A stretch of 36,778 nucleotides of DNA from Corynebacterium sp. (GTDB lineage Bacteria > Actinomycetota > Actinomycetes > Mycobacteriales > Mycobacteriaceae): assembly GCA_030450335.1 (NCBI GenBank), contig JAKDIS010000011.1, positions 1 to 36,778 of the forward strand, written 5' to 3'. The translations under genes were made by a program, and so were the position numbers. Of this stretch, positions 1-8,457 are shown one piece after another. Every line of letters begins with the position of its first letter. The first letter of the stretch is position 1. The notes under the pieces were generated by a model, which did not search any database, had not been told where the DNA came from, and saw only the letters and a list, made by a program, of their open reading frames with translations.

Positions 1-2
1 CC

Positions 3-656
3 TTCGCCCTCGCGGACACCGTCAACTTCCTGCTGATCGGGGTCCTCGTCGCCGTCGGTGTCGCGCAACCGCCCCGCGAGAGGGGAGGACGCTACGGTGC
101 CGTCGCCGCCCTCCTCGTCCTCGGCGACTGGCTCGGTGTGCTCGCCCTGGCGCTGGTGACGATGGTCGTCTTCGACGGCCTCGGCGAGGTCATCAAGACC
201 GTCGTCGACTCCCCGGTCTTCGGCATCCTGCTGATCCTCACCGGCCTGCTCAGCGCGGTGCTCGCCTGGCGCGGCGGCGGGGACGGGCCACCCGGCCTCG
301 TCAACCGCATCATGGCACCGCTGAAGACGCCGACGGTGGCCACCGTGGGCACCGGCTTCGCGCTCGGCGTGGTGCAGTCGGCGACCTCCGTGCCCTTCTT
401 CGCCGGCATCGCCCTGATGAGCGCGGGCGACTTCGCCACCGTCACCCGCTACGTGGGCATGATCGCCTATGCGGCGGTCGCGTTGAGCCTGCCGTTCGTG
501 TGCGCCCTCATCGTGGGCTTCATCCGCATGCGCCCCTACAGCGCGGCGGGCCGCGGCTTCGCCTGGATGCGCGGCAACCAGGCCACCGTCGCCCGCGCCG
601 GCGGGTACATCGTCGCGGTGTTCCTCATCCTGCTCGGCGTGGTGCACCTGCTGTGA
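3..656 (+). CDS. Multi-pass integral membrane protein, 3' part only
   Basis: The reading frame is open from the first bases of the window, so the start codon lies upstream and only about 217 residues are seen. It encodes at least five hydrophobic segments, including one near FLLIGVLVAVGVA, one in the LVLGDWLGVLALALV region, one in the ILLILTGLLSAVLAW region and a C-terminal helix ending LLGVVHLL. Short basic loops lie between them. It vaguely resembles LysE/GAP-type small exporters, but I recognise no diagnostic motif and assign no substrate. Its TGA overlaps the GTG start of the next gene (GTGA), so the two are probably translationally coupled. The neighbour is a siderophore-esterase-like protein, so a link to iron uptake or export is possible but is inference only. 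Confidence 0.75.
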   Translation, partial: FALADTVNFLLIGVLVAVGVAQPPRERGGRYGAVAALLVLGDWLGVLALALVTMVVFDGLGEVIKTVVDSPVFGILLILTGLLSAVLAWRGGGDGPPGLVNRIMAPLKTPTVATVGTGFALGVVQSATSVPFFAGIALMSAGDFATVTRYVGMIAYAAVALSLPFVCALIVGFIRMRPYSAAGRGFAWMRGNQATVARAGGYIVAVFLILLGVVHLL

Positions 657-1642
657 GTGCCGTCGGGTTCTCGTGGCGCGAGACCGGCGCGCCGGTGCGC
701 GTGCTGCTGCACGTCGACGGCGTGCACGACCACCACACCCCGGATCTGCACCGCATGACCCGCACCGACGGCGTCTGGACGACCACCCTGGAGCTGCCGG
801 ACGACCTGGTGTCGTCCTACCGGGTCATCAGGTTGGACGCCGCGGCCGCCGCGCGTTTCGACGCCACGGACGACTCCCGCCGCCGCTGGCTGGACGCCGT
901 CACCCACGTCGTCCCGCACCGCCTGGACCACCCCGGGTGGCGTGCGCCGCTGAGCGCCGGGGCGTCCGGACGCCTCATCATGGCGGACGCCCCGGACGCC
1001 CCGGACGAGCCCGGCTGGGTCGAGGGCGATCCCGTCGACTGGGAGCGCACGGAACTGGACGGCCGGACGCTGTGGACCGCCGGCCTACTCCACGCCGAAT
1101 ACCTGCTCGTCATCAGCGACGGGCGGGCCTGGTCGGGCACGTCCTTGCCGGCGGCACTGGCACGGCTCGGCTCGATCGGTGTGGTCGCCGTGGACACCGC
1201 CGAGGACCGCGTGGCACTGCTCTCGCGCTCGCCGGCCTACCGCGACCTCGTCGCCGACCAGGTGCTGCCGTGGGCGCGGCAGATCGCCGACGTGCCCGCA
1301 GGACGCACCGTCATCGCCGGTGAGAGCCTCGGCGGCCTGTCGGCGCTGGACGTGGTCCTGCGGCGTCCGGACGCGGCCCGCCGCGCCGTCGCGACGTCCG
1401 GCTCCTTCTGGGCCGCCGACGTCGCCGGCGAGATCCGGGCGTCCGGTGCCCCGGACGGACTGCGCGTCCACCTGAGCGCAGGACGCGGCGAGGGCCGCGG
1501 CATGGTCGGCCATGCCCGCGACGTCGCCGACGCGCTAGGTGCCGCCGGGGTGCCCACCAGCCTGGAGATCGGCACCCACGGCCACGAGATGGCCGCCTGG
1601 ACCGGCGCGCTCACCCGCGGGCTGGTGCAGGTGCTGGGTTGA
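653..1642 (+). CDS. Fes/IroD-like siderophore esterase (alpha/beta hydrolase)
   Basis: This 329-residue protein looks like a cytoplasmic enterochelin-esterase-type hydrolase, a family that cleaves ferric siderophores to release iron. Residues 1 to about 110 form the Fes N-terminal beta domain (FSWRE, VLLHVDGV, then the DATDDSRRRWLDAVTH region). Residues 110-329 form the hydrolase domain with nucleophile motif GESLGG (Ser225) and a likely catalytic His311 in GTHGHEMAAW. I chose GTG at 653 because it overlaps the upstream stop as GTGA and begins right at the conserved N-terminal domain. A longer frame starting at 500 would lie inside the upstream membrane-protein gene. No signal peptide is seen. 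It ends 1 nt before the convergent prfC stop. Family assignment is firm; the siderophore substrate is unknown. Confidence 0.82.
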   Translation: MSAVGFSWRETGAPVRVLLHVDGVHDHHTPDLHRMTRTDGVWTTTLELPDDLVSSYRVIRLDAAAAARFDATDDSRRRWLDAVTHVVPHRLDHPGWRAPLSAGASGRLIMADAPDAPDEPGWVEGDPVDWERTELDGRTLWTAGLLHAEYLLVISDGRAWSGTSLPAALARLGSIGVVAVDTAEDRVALLSRSPAYRDLVADQVLPWARQIADVPAGRTVIAGESLGGLSALDVVLRRPDAARRAVATSGSFWAADVAGEIRASGAPDGLRVHLSAGRGEGRGMVGHARDVADALGAAGVPTSLEIGTHGHEMAAWTGALTRGLVQVLG

Positions 1643-1643
1643 T

Positions 1644-3320
1644 CTAGTCGGCGACCATCGGGGACATGGTGAGCTCCGGGTGCTCCTTCTCCACGAAGGC
1701 GAGCTTCCACTTGTCGCCGAACAGGGCGATGAGCTCGCCGTCGGTGCGGGTGAAGATCTCCACGCCGCGCTGCCGGCCGAGCTCGGGGGCGCTGGCGGCG
1801 TCGGTGCGTCGGGCCACGGAGAAGGGGACCGGCTCGGTGAGGGTCTCCACGTTGTACTCGGCCATCATGCGGGCCTGCATGACCTCGAACTGCATCGGGC
1901 CGACCGCGGCCATCACCGGGTTCGCGTCGCCGCGGGCGTCGTTCTTGAGGATCTGCACCACGCCCTCGGAGTCGAGCTGCTCCAGGGCCTTGCGGAACTG
2001 CTTGTACTTGCCCAGGGTCTTCGCGCGCAGCGTGCGGAAGTTCTCCGGGGCGAACTGCGGCATCGGACGGAAATGCACCTTGCGTCCCGCGTAGATCGTG
2101 TCGCCGGGCGCCAGGGTGCCGGCGTTGACCAGGCCCACGATGTCGCCCGGGTAGGCGGCCTCCACGGTGTTGCGGTCGCGGCCGAACACGGTCAGCGCGT
2201 ACTTCGTGGAGAACGTGCGGCCCGACTGCGCGTGGGCGACCTGCATGCCGCGGGTGAACTCTCCGGAGACCACGCGCATGAAGGCGAGCTTGTCGCGGTG
2301 GTGGGTGTCCATGCCTGCCTGCACCTTGAACACCACGCCGGCGAAGTCGTCGGTGACGTCGCGGACCTCGTCGACCGCCGAACCGGCCGAGGACGCCGCG
2401 GCCTGCACCGCCGCCGGGTCCGACTCGCGGGAGGCGGGCTCCGGGGCCAGGGCGCACAGCGTGTCGAGGATCTGGTGCACACCGAAGTTCAGCATCGCCG
2501 AGGCGAAGATCATCGGCGAGGTCGTGCAGTCCAGGAAGAGCTCCTGGTCGTGCACCGCGCCGTCGGCGGCCAGCAGGTCGGCCTCCTCGGCCGCGGTGTC
2601 CCAGGCGTCCTCCTCCTTGGCGGACGCCTCGTCCGGCGAGTAGTGCTCCTCCGGGGCGATCGTCGAACCGCCGGCGGTGCGCAGGAAGTGGATGTACTCC
2701 TGCACCTCACCCTCGCGGTCGAGGCGGGCGAGCCCGCGGAAGTCGCCGGCCGGGCCGACCGGCCAGAACAACGGGGTGGGCTGCAGCCCGATCTCGGTGA
2801 CGATCTCGTCGACCAGCTCGAGCGGCTCCTTGCCCGGGCGGTCCCACTTGTTGACCACGGTGATGATCGGCAGGCCGCGGGCCTTGCACACGCGGAAGAG
2901 CTTGAGGGTCTGCGGCTCCAGGCCCTTGGCACCGTCGACGAGCATCACCGCGGCGTCCACCGCGGTGAGCACCCGGTAGGTGTCCTCGGAGAAGTCGGCG
3001 TGGCCGGGGGTGTCGACCAGGTTGATCATGTACGGCTGGCCGGTGTGGCCCTCCGGGGCGTACTCGAACTGCAGGGCGGAGGACGCCACGGAGATGCCGC
3101 GGTCCTTCTCCATGTCCATCCAGTCCGACACCGTGGACTTGCGGCCGGCCTTGCCGTGCACCGCACCGGCCTCGTTGATCACGCGCGCGTGCAGCGCCAA
3201 CGCCTCGGTCAGCGTGGACTTGCCGGCGTCCGGGTGGGCGATGACGGCGAAGGTACGCCGACGGTGCGACTCGGAGGCGACGGTGGAGGGGCTGGCGTGG
3301 GCGGATGCGGTGTCTGACAC
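1644..3320 (-). CDS. prfC: Peptide chain release factor 3 (RF3)
   Basis: This is a GTPase that recycles RF1/RF2 from the ribosome after termination. The 558-residue product has the RF3 G-domain motifs: P-loop AHPDAGKST (28-36), switch region EKDRGISV (71-78), DTPGH (103-107) and NKWD (157-160), followed by the RF3-specific domains II and III. It is slightly longer than E. coli RF3 because of about 20 extra N-terminal residues rich in Ser and Ala. The start is GTG. A minus-strand TAAGGT box lies 8 nt before it (3334-3329), so a leaderless transcript is likely. It is divergent from the aconitase gene and convergent with the Fes-like gene, with stops 1 nt apart. Confidence 0.97.
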   Translation of the reverse strand: MSDTASAHASPSTVASESHRRRTFAVIAHPDAGKSTLTEALALHARVINEAGAVHGKAGRKSTVSDWMDMEKDRGISVASSALQFEYAPEGHTGQPYMINLVDTPGHADFSEDTYRVLTAVDAAVMLVDGAKGLEPQTLKLFRVCKARGLPIITVVNKWDRPGKEPLELVDEIVTEIGLQPTPLFWPVGPAGDFRGLARLDREGEVQEYIHFLRTAGGSTIAPEEHYSPDEASAKEEDAWDTAAEEADLLAADGAVHDQELFLDCTTSPMIFASAMLNFGVHQILDTLCALAPEPASRESDPAAVQAAASSAGSAVDEVRDVTDDFAGVVFKVQAGMDTHHRDKLAFMRVVSGEFTRGMQVAHAQSGRTFSTKYALTVFGRDRNTVEAAYPGDIVGLVNAGTLAPGDTIYAGRKVHFRPMPQFAPENFRTLRAKTLGKYKQFRKALEQLDSEGVVQILKNDARGDANPVMAAVGPMQFEVMQARMMAEYNVETLTEPVPFSVARRTDAASAPELGRQRGVEIFTRTDGELIALFGDKWKLAFVEKEHPELTMSPMVAD

Positions 3321-3328
3321 GTCTGGAC

Positions 3329-3334
3329 ACCTTA
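3329..3334 (-). promoter_or_regulatory. -10 box of prfC, probably leaderless
   Basis: The minus strand reads TAAGGT, then 8 nt, then the GTG start. That places the likely transcription start at the start codon. No clear -35 is visible. A short palindrome GTGTC-T-GACAC (3310-3320) covers the start codon. Confidence 0.45.
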
Positions 3335-3370
3335 CCTGCGTACGGGCTGCTGCGGGAAGGCGGTGCGGCG

Positions 3371-3393
3371 TAGCGTGGAGGGACGCTATTTTT
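3371..3393 (+). promoter_or_regulatory. Dyad TAGCGT-N6-ACGCTA plus T run ahead of the aconitase gene
   Basis: Positions 3371-3376 (TAGCGT) and 3383-3388 (ACGCTA) are perfect inverted repeats with a 6-nt spacer GGAGGG. They are followed at once by TTTTT (3389-3393) and then the Shine-Dalgarno CAGGAGG (3394-3400). The left arm also fits a -10 box. The element could therefore be a repressor operator over the promoter, or a small terminator-like hairpin acting as an attenuator just before the ribosome site. The sequence alone does not decide. Confidence 0.45.
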
Positions 3394-3409
3394 CAGGAGG
3401 TGTGCCACC

Positions 3410-5371
3410 GTGCAGACCGAGAAGAGGAACGTCGCACAGAAGCTCATCGCCGACCACCTGGTCGACGGGGAGATCACCGAACTGGCCCCGGGGGACGAGA
3501 TCGGCCTGACCGTCGACCAGACCCTCACGCAGGACGCCACCGGCACCTTGGTGATGCTGGAACTCGAGTCGATGGGGCTCGAACGCGTCCGCACAGAGCT
3601 CTCCGTGCAGTACGTCGACCACAACCTGCTGCAGACCGACGAGAAGAACCCCGACGACCACGTGTTCCTGCAGTCCGCCGCCCAGCGTTTCGGACTGTGG
3701 TTCTCGAAGGCTGGCAACGGTGTGTCGCACCCGGTGCACCAGGCCCACTTCGGCAGGCCCGGGGCCACGATGATCGGCTCGGACTCGCACACGTGCGCCG
3801 CCGGTGCGTTGGGCATGCTCGCCATCGGCGTGGGTGGCCTGGAGGTCGCCATGGCGATGGCGGGCGAGCCGTTGTACGTGGCGATGCCCGGGGTCTGGGG
3901 TGTCGAGCTCACCGGCGAGCTCCCCGACTGGGTCTCCGCGAAGGACGTCGTCCAGGAGATGCTGCGCCGCCACGGCGTGAAGGGAGGTGTCGGCCGGGTC
4001 ATCGAGTACCACGGCCCCGGCCTGGACGGCCTCACCGCGATGGACCGTCACGTCATCGCGAACATGGGCGCGGAGCTGGGTGCGACGGCGAGCGTCTTCC
4101 CCGCCGACGACGCGGTGCGCGACTACCTCACCGCCGTCGGACGTCCCGACGACGCCACGCGCATCGTCGCCGACGAGGGTGCGGCGTACGACGTGACCGA
4201 GCACATCGAGCTCGGCGACCTCGAGCCGCTGATCGCCCGGCCGTCCTCACCCGGCAACGTGGTGCCCGTCCGGGAGGCGGCGCAGGACGACGAGGAGGTA
4301 TCCCAGGTCGTGATCGGTTCCTCGGCCAACCCGGGGTTACGCGACTTCGCCGTCGTCGCCGAGATCCTCGCCGGCCACCAGGCGTCCCAGGGAGTCTCCG
4401 TGGACGTCAACCCCACCTCGCGGGAGGTGCTCGTCGACCTGATCGCCGGCGGCTGGCTGACGTCCCTGGTCGGCTCCGGTGCACGGATCCACCAGTCCGG
4501 GTGCATGGGCTGCATCGGCATGGGCCAGGCCCCGGCGAGCGGGCGCAACTCGTTGCGCACCATGCCCCGCAACTTCCCCGGACGCTCGGGGACGGAGGAG
4601 GACGCCGTGTGGCTGTGCTCCCCGGAGACCGCAGCTGCCTCGGCGTTGACCGGGCGCATCACCGATCCGCGGGACCTGGAGTCGCTGTACGACATGACCT
4701 GCCCCGTCCCGCGGATGCCGGAGACGTTCAGCACCGTCGACGACATGCTGCTCCCTCCGCCGGAGCGGGAGGAGTCGCTGGCCACCGAGCTGGTCAAGGG
4801 GCCGAACATCTCCTCGCTGCCCGAGTTCGACCCCCTGGACGACCGGTTGGAGGGTCCCGCGCTCCTCGTCATGGGCGACGACGTCTCCACCGACGAGATC
4901 ATGCCGGCCGGGTCGCGGGTGCTGCCGTACCGCAGCAACATCCCGAAGATCTCGGAGTTCAGCTTCTCCCGGATCGACGACACCTACTTCGATCGCGCGC
5001 AGGACGCGACGGGCGGCCACGTGGTCGTCGCCGGCGCGAACTACGGGCAGGGCTCGTCGCGCGAGCATGCGGTGATCGCGCCACGGTACCTGGGACTCCG
5101 GGCGGTGGTCGCGACGTCCTTCGCCCGCATCCACTGGCAGAACCTCGCGAACTTCGGCATCCTGCCGCTCGAGTTTGACGACCCGGACGACCACGACGAG
5201 GTCACCCGGGACGAGACCGTCGTGATCGAGGGACTGCGGGACGCCCTGCGCGGCGGCACCACGGTCGAGGCGACCATCGGCGGGCGCGCGGTGACCCTGC
5301 GGCACCACCTGTCGCAACGTCAGGTCGAGATGGTGATCGCCGGCGGACGGATCCCGTACGCCGCGGCCTGA
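3410..5371 (+). CDS. Aconitate hydratase, short (about 650-residue) type
   Basis: This 653-residue member of the aconitase superfamily resembles mitochondrial aconitase more than the ~900-residue AcnA form. It presumably isomerises citrate to isocitrate, but another hydroxy-acid substrate is possible. Visible motifs are SDSHTC (124-129), VIEYHGPG (197-204), the cluster motif GCMGC (Cys365, Cys368), RNFPGRSG in the active-site region, and the swivel-domain motif YGQGSSREHA near residue 545. The canonical first cluster ligand in the IGSC motif is Ser305 here (IGSSANPG); Cys129 may be relevant but is not at that position. Start is GTG with a strong CAGGAGG 9 nt upstream. The TGA is 4 nt from the convergent ABC permease stop. 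Confidence 0.88.
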   Translation: MQTEKRNVAQKLIADHLVDGEITELAPGDEIGLTVDQTLTQDATGTLVMLELESMGLERVRTELSVQYVDHNLLQTDEKNPDDHVFLQSAAQRFGLWFSKAGNGVSHPVHQAHFGRPGATMIGSDSHTCAAGALGMLAIGVGGLEVAMAMAGEPLYVAMPGVWGVELTGELPDWVSAKDVVQEMLRRHGVKGGVGRVIEYHGPGLDGLTAMDRHVIANMGAELGATASVFPADDAVRDYLTAVGRPDDATRIVADEGAAYDVTEHIELGDLEPLIARPSSPGNVVPVREAAQDDEEVSQVVIGSSANPGLRDFAVVAEILAGHQASQGVSVDVNPTSREVLVDLIAGGWLTSLVGSGARIHQSGCMGCIGMGQAPASGRNSLRTMPRNFPGRSGTEEDAVWLCSPETAAASALTGRITDPRDLESLYDMTCPVPRMPETFSTVDDMLLPPPEREESLATELVKGPNISSLPEFDPLDDRLEGPALLVMGDDVSTDEIMPAGSRVLPYRSNIPKISEFSFSRIDDTYFDRAQDATGGHVVVAGANYGQGSSREHAVIAPRYLGLRAVVATSFARIHWQNLANFGILPLEFDDPDDHDEVTRDETVVIEGLRDALRGGTTVEATIGGRAVTLRHHLSQRQVEMVIAGGRIPYAAA

Positions 5372-5375
5372 GCCC

Positions 5376-6161
5376 TCACTCCGCGCGGCGGAACCGGGCG
5401 ACGGACAACGGGGCGAAGACCGCGACCAGCAGCACCGCCGCGCCGAAGACCGCTAGCACCGGGTTCTGCATCGTCCAGATGTCCGGGGCGGGGGCGTCGC
5501 CGGTGTTGCCGAAGAGCTCGCGGGTGGCCTGCACCAGTGCCGACACCGGGTTCCACTCGGCGAAGACACGCAGGGCGGTCGGCATCGTCTCGGAGGGCAC
5601 GAAGGCGTTCGACAGGAACGTCAGTGGGAACAGCACCATGAAGGTGGCCGAGTTCATCACCTCGGGGCTGCGGACCAGCTGGCCGAGCAGCACCATCACC
5701 CAGGAGAAGGCCCAGGAGAACATCAGCAGCAGAGCCATGCCTGCGAGGAACTGCCCCACACCGTCCTCGAAACGCCACCCCACCGCGAAACCGGTGAGCA
5801 CCATGACCACCAGGGTCAGGGAGTTGAGGACGAGGTCGGCCAGCGTGCGGGCGACGAGCACTGCAGAGGGTGCCATCGGCAGGGTCTTGAACCGGTCGAT
5901 CAGCCCTTTCTTGCGGTCCTCGGACATGAACATGCCGGAGAACGTGGAACCGAAGACCACCGTCTGCACGAAGATGCCGGCCATGAGGAAGTCGGTGTAG
6001 TCCTGGCCCGGCACCTGGATGGCCCCGCCGAAGACCTGGCTGAACAGCAGCACGAACATGATCGGCTGGATCATGCCCCACATCAGTACGTCGGGGGTGC
6101 GGCGGAAGTGGATGAGGTTGCGCAGCGTCACCGCGCGGACGTCGGTGAACCAGTTCATCAT
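5376..6161 (-). CDS. ABC-2 type exporter permease (DrrB-like)
   Basis: The 261-residue product has six hydrophobic segments and the ABC-2 layout. It begins MMNWFTDVRAVTLRNLIHF, has a cytoplasmic loop with DRKKGLIDRFKTLPMAPSA (the conserved coupling helix region), and has NAFVPSETMP before the last helices. It should form the membrane part of an exporter with the ATPase encoded just upstream. ATG at 6161 overlaps the ATPase stop as ATGA, so the two are translationally coupled. A second in-frame ATG follows immediately at 6158. The family includes daunorubicin and antibiotic exporters; the substrate is not evident. Confidence 0.92.
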   Translation of the reverse strand: MMNWFTDVRAVTLRNLIHFRRTPDVLMWGMIQPIMFVLLFSQVFGGAIQVPGQDYTDFLMAGIFVQTVVFGSTFSGMFMSEDRKKGLIDRFKTLPMAPSAVLVARTLADLVLNSLTLVVMVLTGFAVGWRFEDGVGQFLAGMALLLMFSWAFSWVMVLLGQLVRSPEVMNSATFMVLFPLTFLSNAFVPSETMPTALRVFAEWNPVSALVQATRELFGNTGDAPAPDIWTMQNPVLAVFGAAVLLVAVFAPLSVARFRRAE

Positions 6162-7117
6162 GCGTCCTTCCCGGTCGTGTCCCCGGTGAGGGAGAGGAAG
6201 ACGTCGTCGAGGGTGGGTCGCGCCAGGCCGATGTCGTGCACGTCGACGCCGCGGGCGCGGATCTCGTGCACGGCACGCTCCAGGGCGGCCGGGCCGTCCT
6301 CCACCGCGACGGTGAGGGTGCGGTCCTGCCGGGCCACGGTGTCCCCGGCGACGGCGAGGGGCTGCAGCAGGTCGGACGCGACGTCCGCGTCGGACGGATC
6401 GGCGAGGGTGACGCTCACTCGCTGCCCTCCGACCTGGGTCTTGAGTGCGTCGGCGGTGCCCTCGGCGATGACGGAGCCGCCGTCGATCACGCTGATCTCG
6501 TCGGCCAGCTGGTCGGCCTCCTCCAGGTACTGGGTGGTGAGCAGCAGGGTGGTGCCGGCAGCGACGCGCTCGCGGATCACGTCCCACAGGCTCAGCCGGG
6601 CCGCGGGGTCCAACCCGGTGGTCGGCTCGTCGAGGAAGAGGATCTTCGGGTTGTTGACCAGGGAGGACGCCAGGTCGGCGCGCCGGCGCATACCGCCGGA
6701 GAAGCCCTTGACGGGGCGGTCGGCGGCGTCGGTGAGGTTGAACAGTTCGAGCAGTTCATCGGCGCGGGTGCGTGCGGTGCGGTCGCCGAGGTGGAACAGG
6801 CGGCCGATGAGCATGAGGTTCTCCCGGGCGGAGAGGTCCTCGTCGATGGTGGCGTACTGGCCGGAGGCGCCGATGATCTCCCGGACGCGGGCAGCCTGAC
6901 GCACCACGTCGAGCCCCGCGACTGTCGCGGTGCCGGACGTGGGGCGGATGAGGGTGGTGAGCACCTTCACGCAGGTGGTCTTGCCCGCGCCGTTGGGTCC
7001 GAGGAGTCCGCGCACGGTGCCTTCCTCGACGGCGAGGTCGAGACCGTCGAGTGCGCGTACCTCCCCGGAGGAGGACTGGTAGGTTTTCCGGACGTCATGC
7101 AACTCGATGAGGGGCAT
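6158..7117 (-). CDS. ABC exporter ATP-binding protein (DrrA-like)
   Basis: This 319-residue ATPase has Walker A GPNGAGKTT (40-48), a Q-loop around ASGQYATIDEDLS, signature FSGGMRRR and Walker B ILFLDEPTTGLD. These are followed by LLTTQYLEEADQL and a C-terminal regulatory domain of about 90 residues as in DrrA. The TTQYLEEAD segment is typical of the daunorubicin-resistance subfamily. It pairs with the permease downstream through an ATGA overlap. The pair likely exports a hydrophobic compound or a lipid. ATG at 7117 is preceded on the minus strand by a short AT-containing stretch, but I see no strong Shine-Dalgarno. Confidence 0.94.
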   Translation of the reverse strand: MPLIELHDVRKTYQSSSGEVRALDGLDLAVEEGTVRGLLGPNGAGKTTCVKVLTTLIRPTSGTATVAGLDVVRQAARVREIIGASGQYATIDEDLSARENLMLIGRLFHLGDRTARTRADELLELFNLTDAADRPVKGFSGGMRRRADLASSLVNNPKILFLDEPTTGLDPAARLSLWDVIRERVAAGTTLLLTTQYLEEADQLADEISVIDGGSVIAEGTADALKTQVGGQRVSVTLADPSDADVASDLLQPLAVAGDTVARQDRTLTVAVEDGPAALERAVHEIRARGVDVHDIGLARPTLDDVFLSLTGDTTGKDA

Positions 7118-7138
7118 GGCACCGGATGGTACAGGTGT

Positions 7139-8362
7139 TTAGCCGGTCTGTTCCTCCGTATTGCGTACCGGGGACAGCGGACCGGCGGCGACGGTGGTGG
7201 CCCGCGCCCCCTCGGGTCCGGTCCAGTCGAGGGTGACGGCGTTGTCCCGGCTGGTCGGTGTCCAGATCCCGGCCGTCTTGAGTGTGTGGTGCGTGCGGCA
7301 CAGGCAGATCCCGTTCTCCACGCTTGTCGGCCCGTCGCTCTCCGGGTCGGTGTGCGGGGAGTTCACCAGGTGGTCGTGCTCACAGTCGTCGGCGGCGACG
7401 ACGCAGCCGGGGAAGCGGCAGCGCGCGTCGCGTCCCTCGATGTAGGACCGCTGGGCCGTGGTGAACCGGTAGGCGCTGGTGGCCGGAATCTCCCCGGCGT
7501 TCGGGAGGGACCGGACGTGCCGGGCGATACCGGACAGCGTGGCCATGGTGGCCGGGGAGACCCATCCGGTGCCCAGGACATAACCCGGGCCGCCGGCTGT
7601 GCCGTAGAGGTTCACGGTCACGTTGAGCTGGTCGCGCCGGGCACCGAAGAGCCCGAGCGCGACCTGGCCCCGGCAGAAGTGCATCGACGGCGGCAGCTCG
7701 GACTCCGGATCCTCCTGCTCTTCGATGATCTCGCGGCGCACGTCCAGCGCGGCGGTGGAGACCGAGGACCACAGGGAGTCCGCCACGACCTCGCTGCCGC
7801 ACACCAGAGTGAGGCGCGTGCCGCGGCGGGTGAGGGATACCGCGGCCGCGTCGTCCTGCTCGGTTTCTTCGACGACGAGTGGGGCGACGGTGCACAGCAC
7901 CTCCTCGGCGACGTCGGCGATCGCCGAGATGGCGCCGATCTTGGTGGCGCGGATCCAGGCGAGCACACCCAGGGCGACGGCGGCGTCCAGCGCGTCCGGC
8001 ACCTGCACGCCGGCGGCGCGCAGGGCGCGGGAGTGACGGTTGACCTTCAGCCAGATCGCGTCGAGGTGGTCGACGGAGTACTGCCCGTCGCCCCGGAAGA
8101 TCTCGAACAGTTCCGGCATGCGCTGCGCAAGGTCGGCGGCATGGTTGTAGCGGTGGGCCTCGCTGGTCGTACGACGGCGCACCGCAAGGGCCGTGGCCAC
8201 ACGCGCGTGCTCCGGGATCTCCATGAGGTAGGAGACGAGGTCGAGCTCGGTGCGGTTGAGCAGGGTGCGCAGCTCCACGGCGCGGCTGTCCGGCGTGGTG
8301 CTGGGGAAGATACTGGTCTGGATGACGGGCTGGTGGGTGGTGTGGTCGGTGGTGTGGTTCAC
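7139..8362 (-). CDS. DUF222 / 13E12-type protein with C-terminal HNH endonuclease domain
   Basis: This 407-residue protein has an N-terminal DUF222 region (about residues 20-300) and a C-terminal HNH nuclease motif: CRFPGC, then CEHDHLVN, ENGICLCRTHH. The Cys pairs should hold a structural zinc and the His residues the catalytic metal. Such proteins are abundant and often multicopy in actinobacteria (the mycobacterial REP13E12 family), and their function is unresolved. Start is GTG at 8362 behind an excellent AAAGGAGGGG. The 95-nt upstream gap holds a strong SOS-box candidate (8433-8448) and a second dyad, GATAC-N7-GTATC (8377-8393), which suggests DNA-damage control. No flanking repeats or insertion-sequence ends are seen. 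Confidence 0.88.
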   Translation of the reverse strand: MNHTTDHTTHQPVIQTSIFPSTTPDSRAVELRTLLNRTELDLVSYLMEIPEHARVATALAVRRRTTSEAHRYNHAADLAQRMPELFEIFRGDGQYSVDHLDAIWLKVNRHSRALRAAGVQVPDALDAAVALGVLAWIRATKIGAISAIADVAEEVLCTVAPLVVEETEQDDAAAVSLTRRGTRLTLVCGSEVVADSLWSSVSTAALDVRREIIEEQEDPESELPPSMHFCRGQVALGLFGARRDQLNVTVNLYGTAGGPGYVLGTGWVSPATMATLSGIARHVRSLPNAGEIPATSAYRFTTAQRSYIEGRDARCRFPGCVVAADDCEHDHLVNSPHTDPESDGPTSVENGICLCRTHHTLKTAGIWTPTSRDNAVTLDWTGPEGARATTVAAGPLSPVRNTEEQTG

Positions 8363-8432
8363 GTGCCCCTCCTTTGGATACGAACAATGTATCGCACCGT
8401 CCGGACATGAAACGCGGGCAAAGCGCTATCTA

Positions 8433-8448
8433 TCGAACATGTGTTCCA
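8433..8448 (-). promoter_or_regulatory. Candidate LexA/SOS box upstream of the DUF222-HNH gene
   Basis: The 16-mer TCGAACATGTGTTCCA (plus strand) differs by one base from the corynebacterial LexA pattern TCGAA(A/C)ANNTGTTCGA. It also matches 11 of 12 fixed positions of the actinobacterial box TCGAAC-N4-GTTCGA. It lies 71 nt upstream of the GTG start of the HNH gene, close to AT-containing stretches that could form a -10 box. It also lies just after the stop of the spermidine-synthase-like gene. Confidence 0.65.
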
Positions 8449-8457
8449 ACCTGCAGG

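Noticed and set aside
3310..3320. RNA hairpin at the prfC start (GTGTC-T-GACAC)
   Set aside because: A 1-nt loop cannot form a stable RNA hairpin. It may be only a chance palindrome.
7139..8362. Mobile element or homing endonuclease at the HNH gene
   Set aside because: There are no terminal repeats, transposase, intron or disrupted host gene around it.
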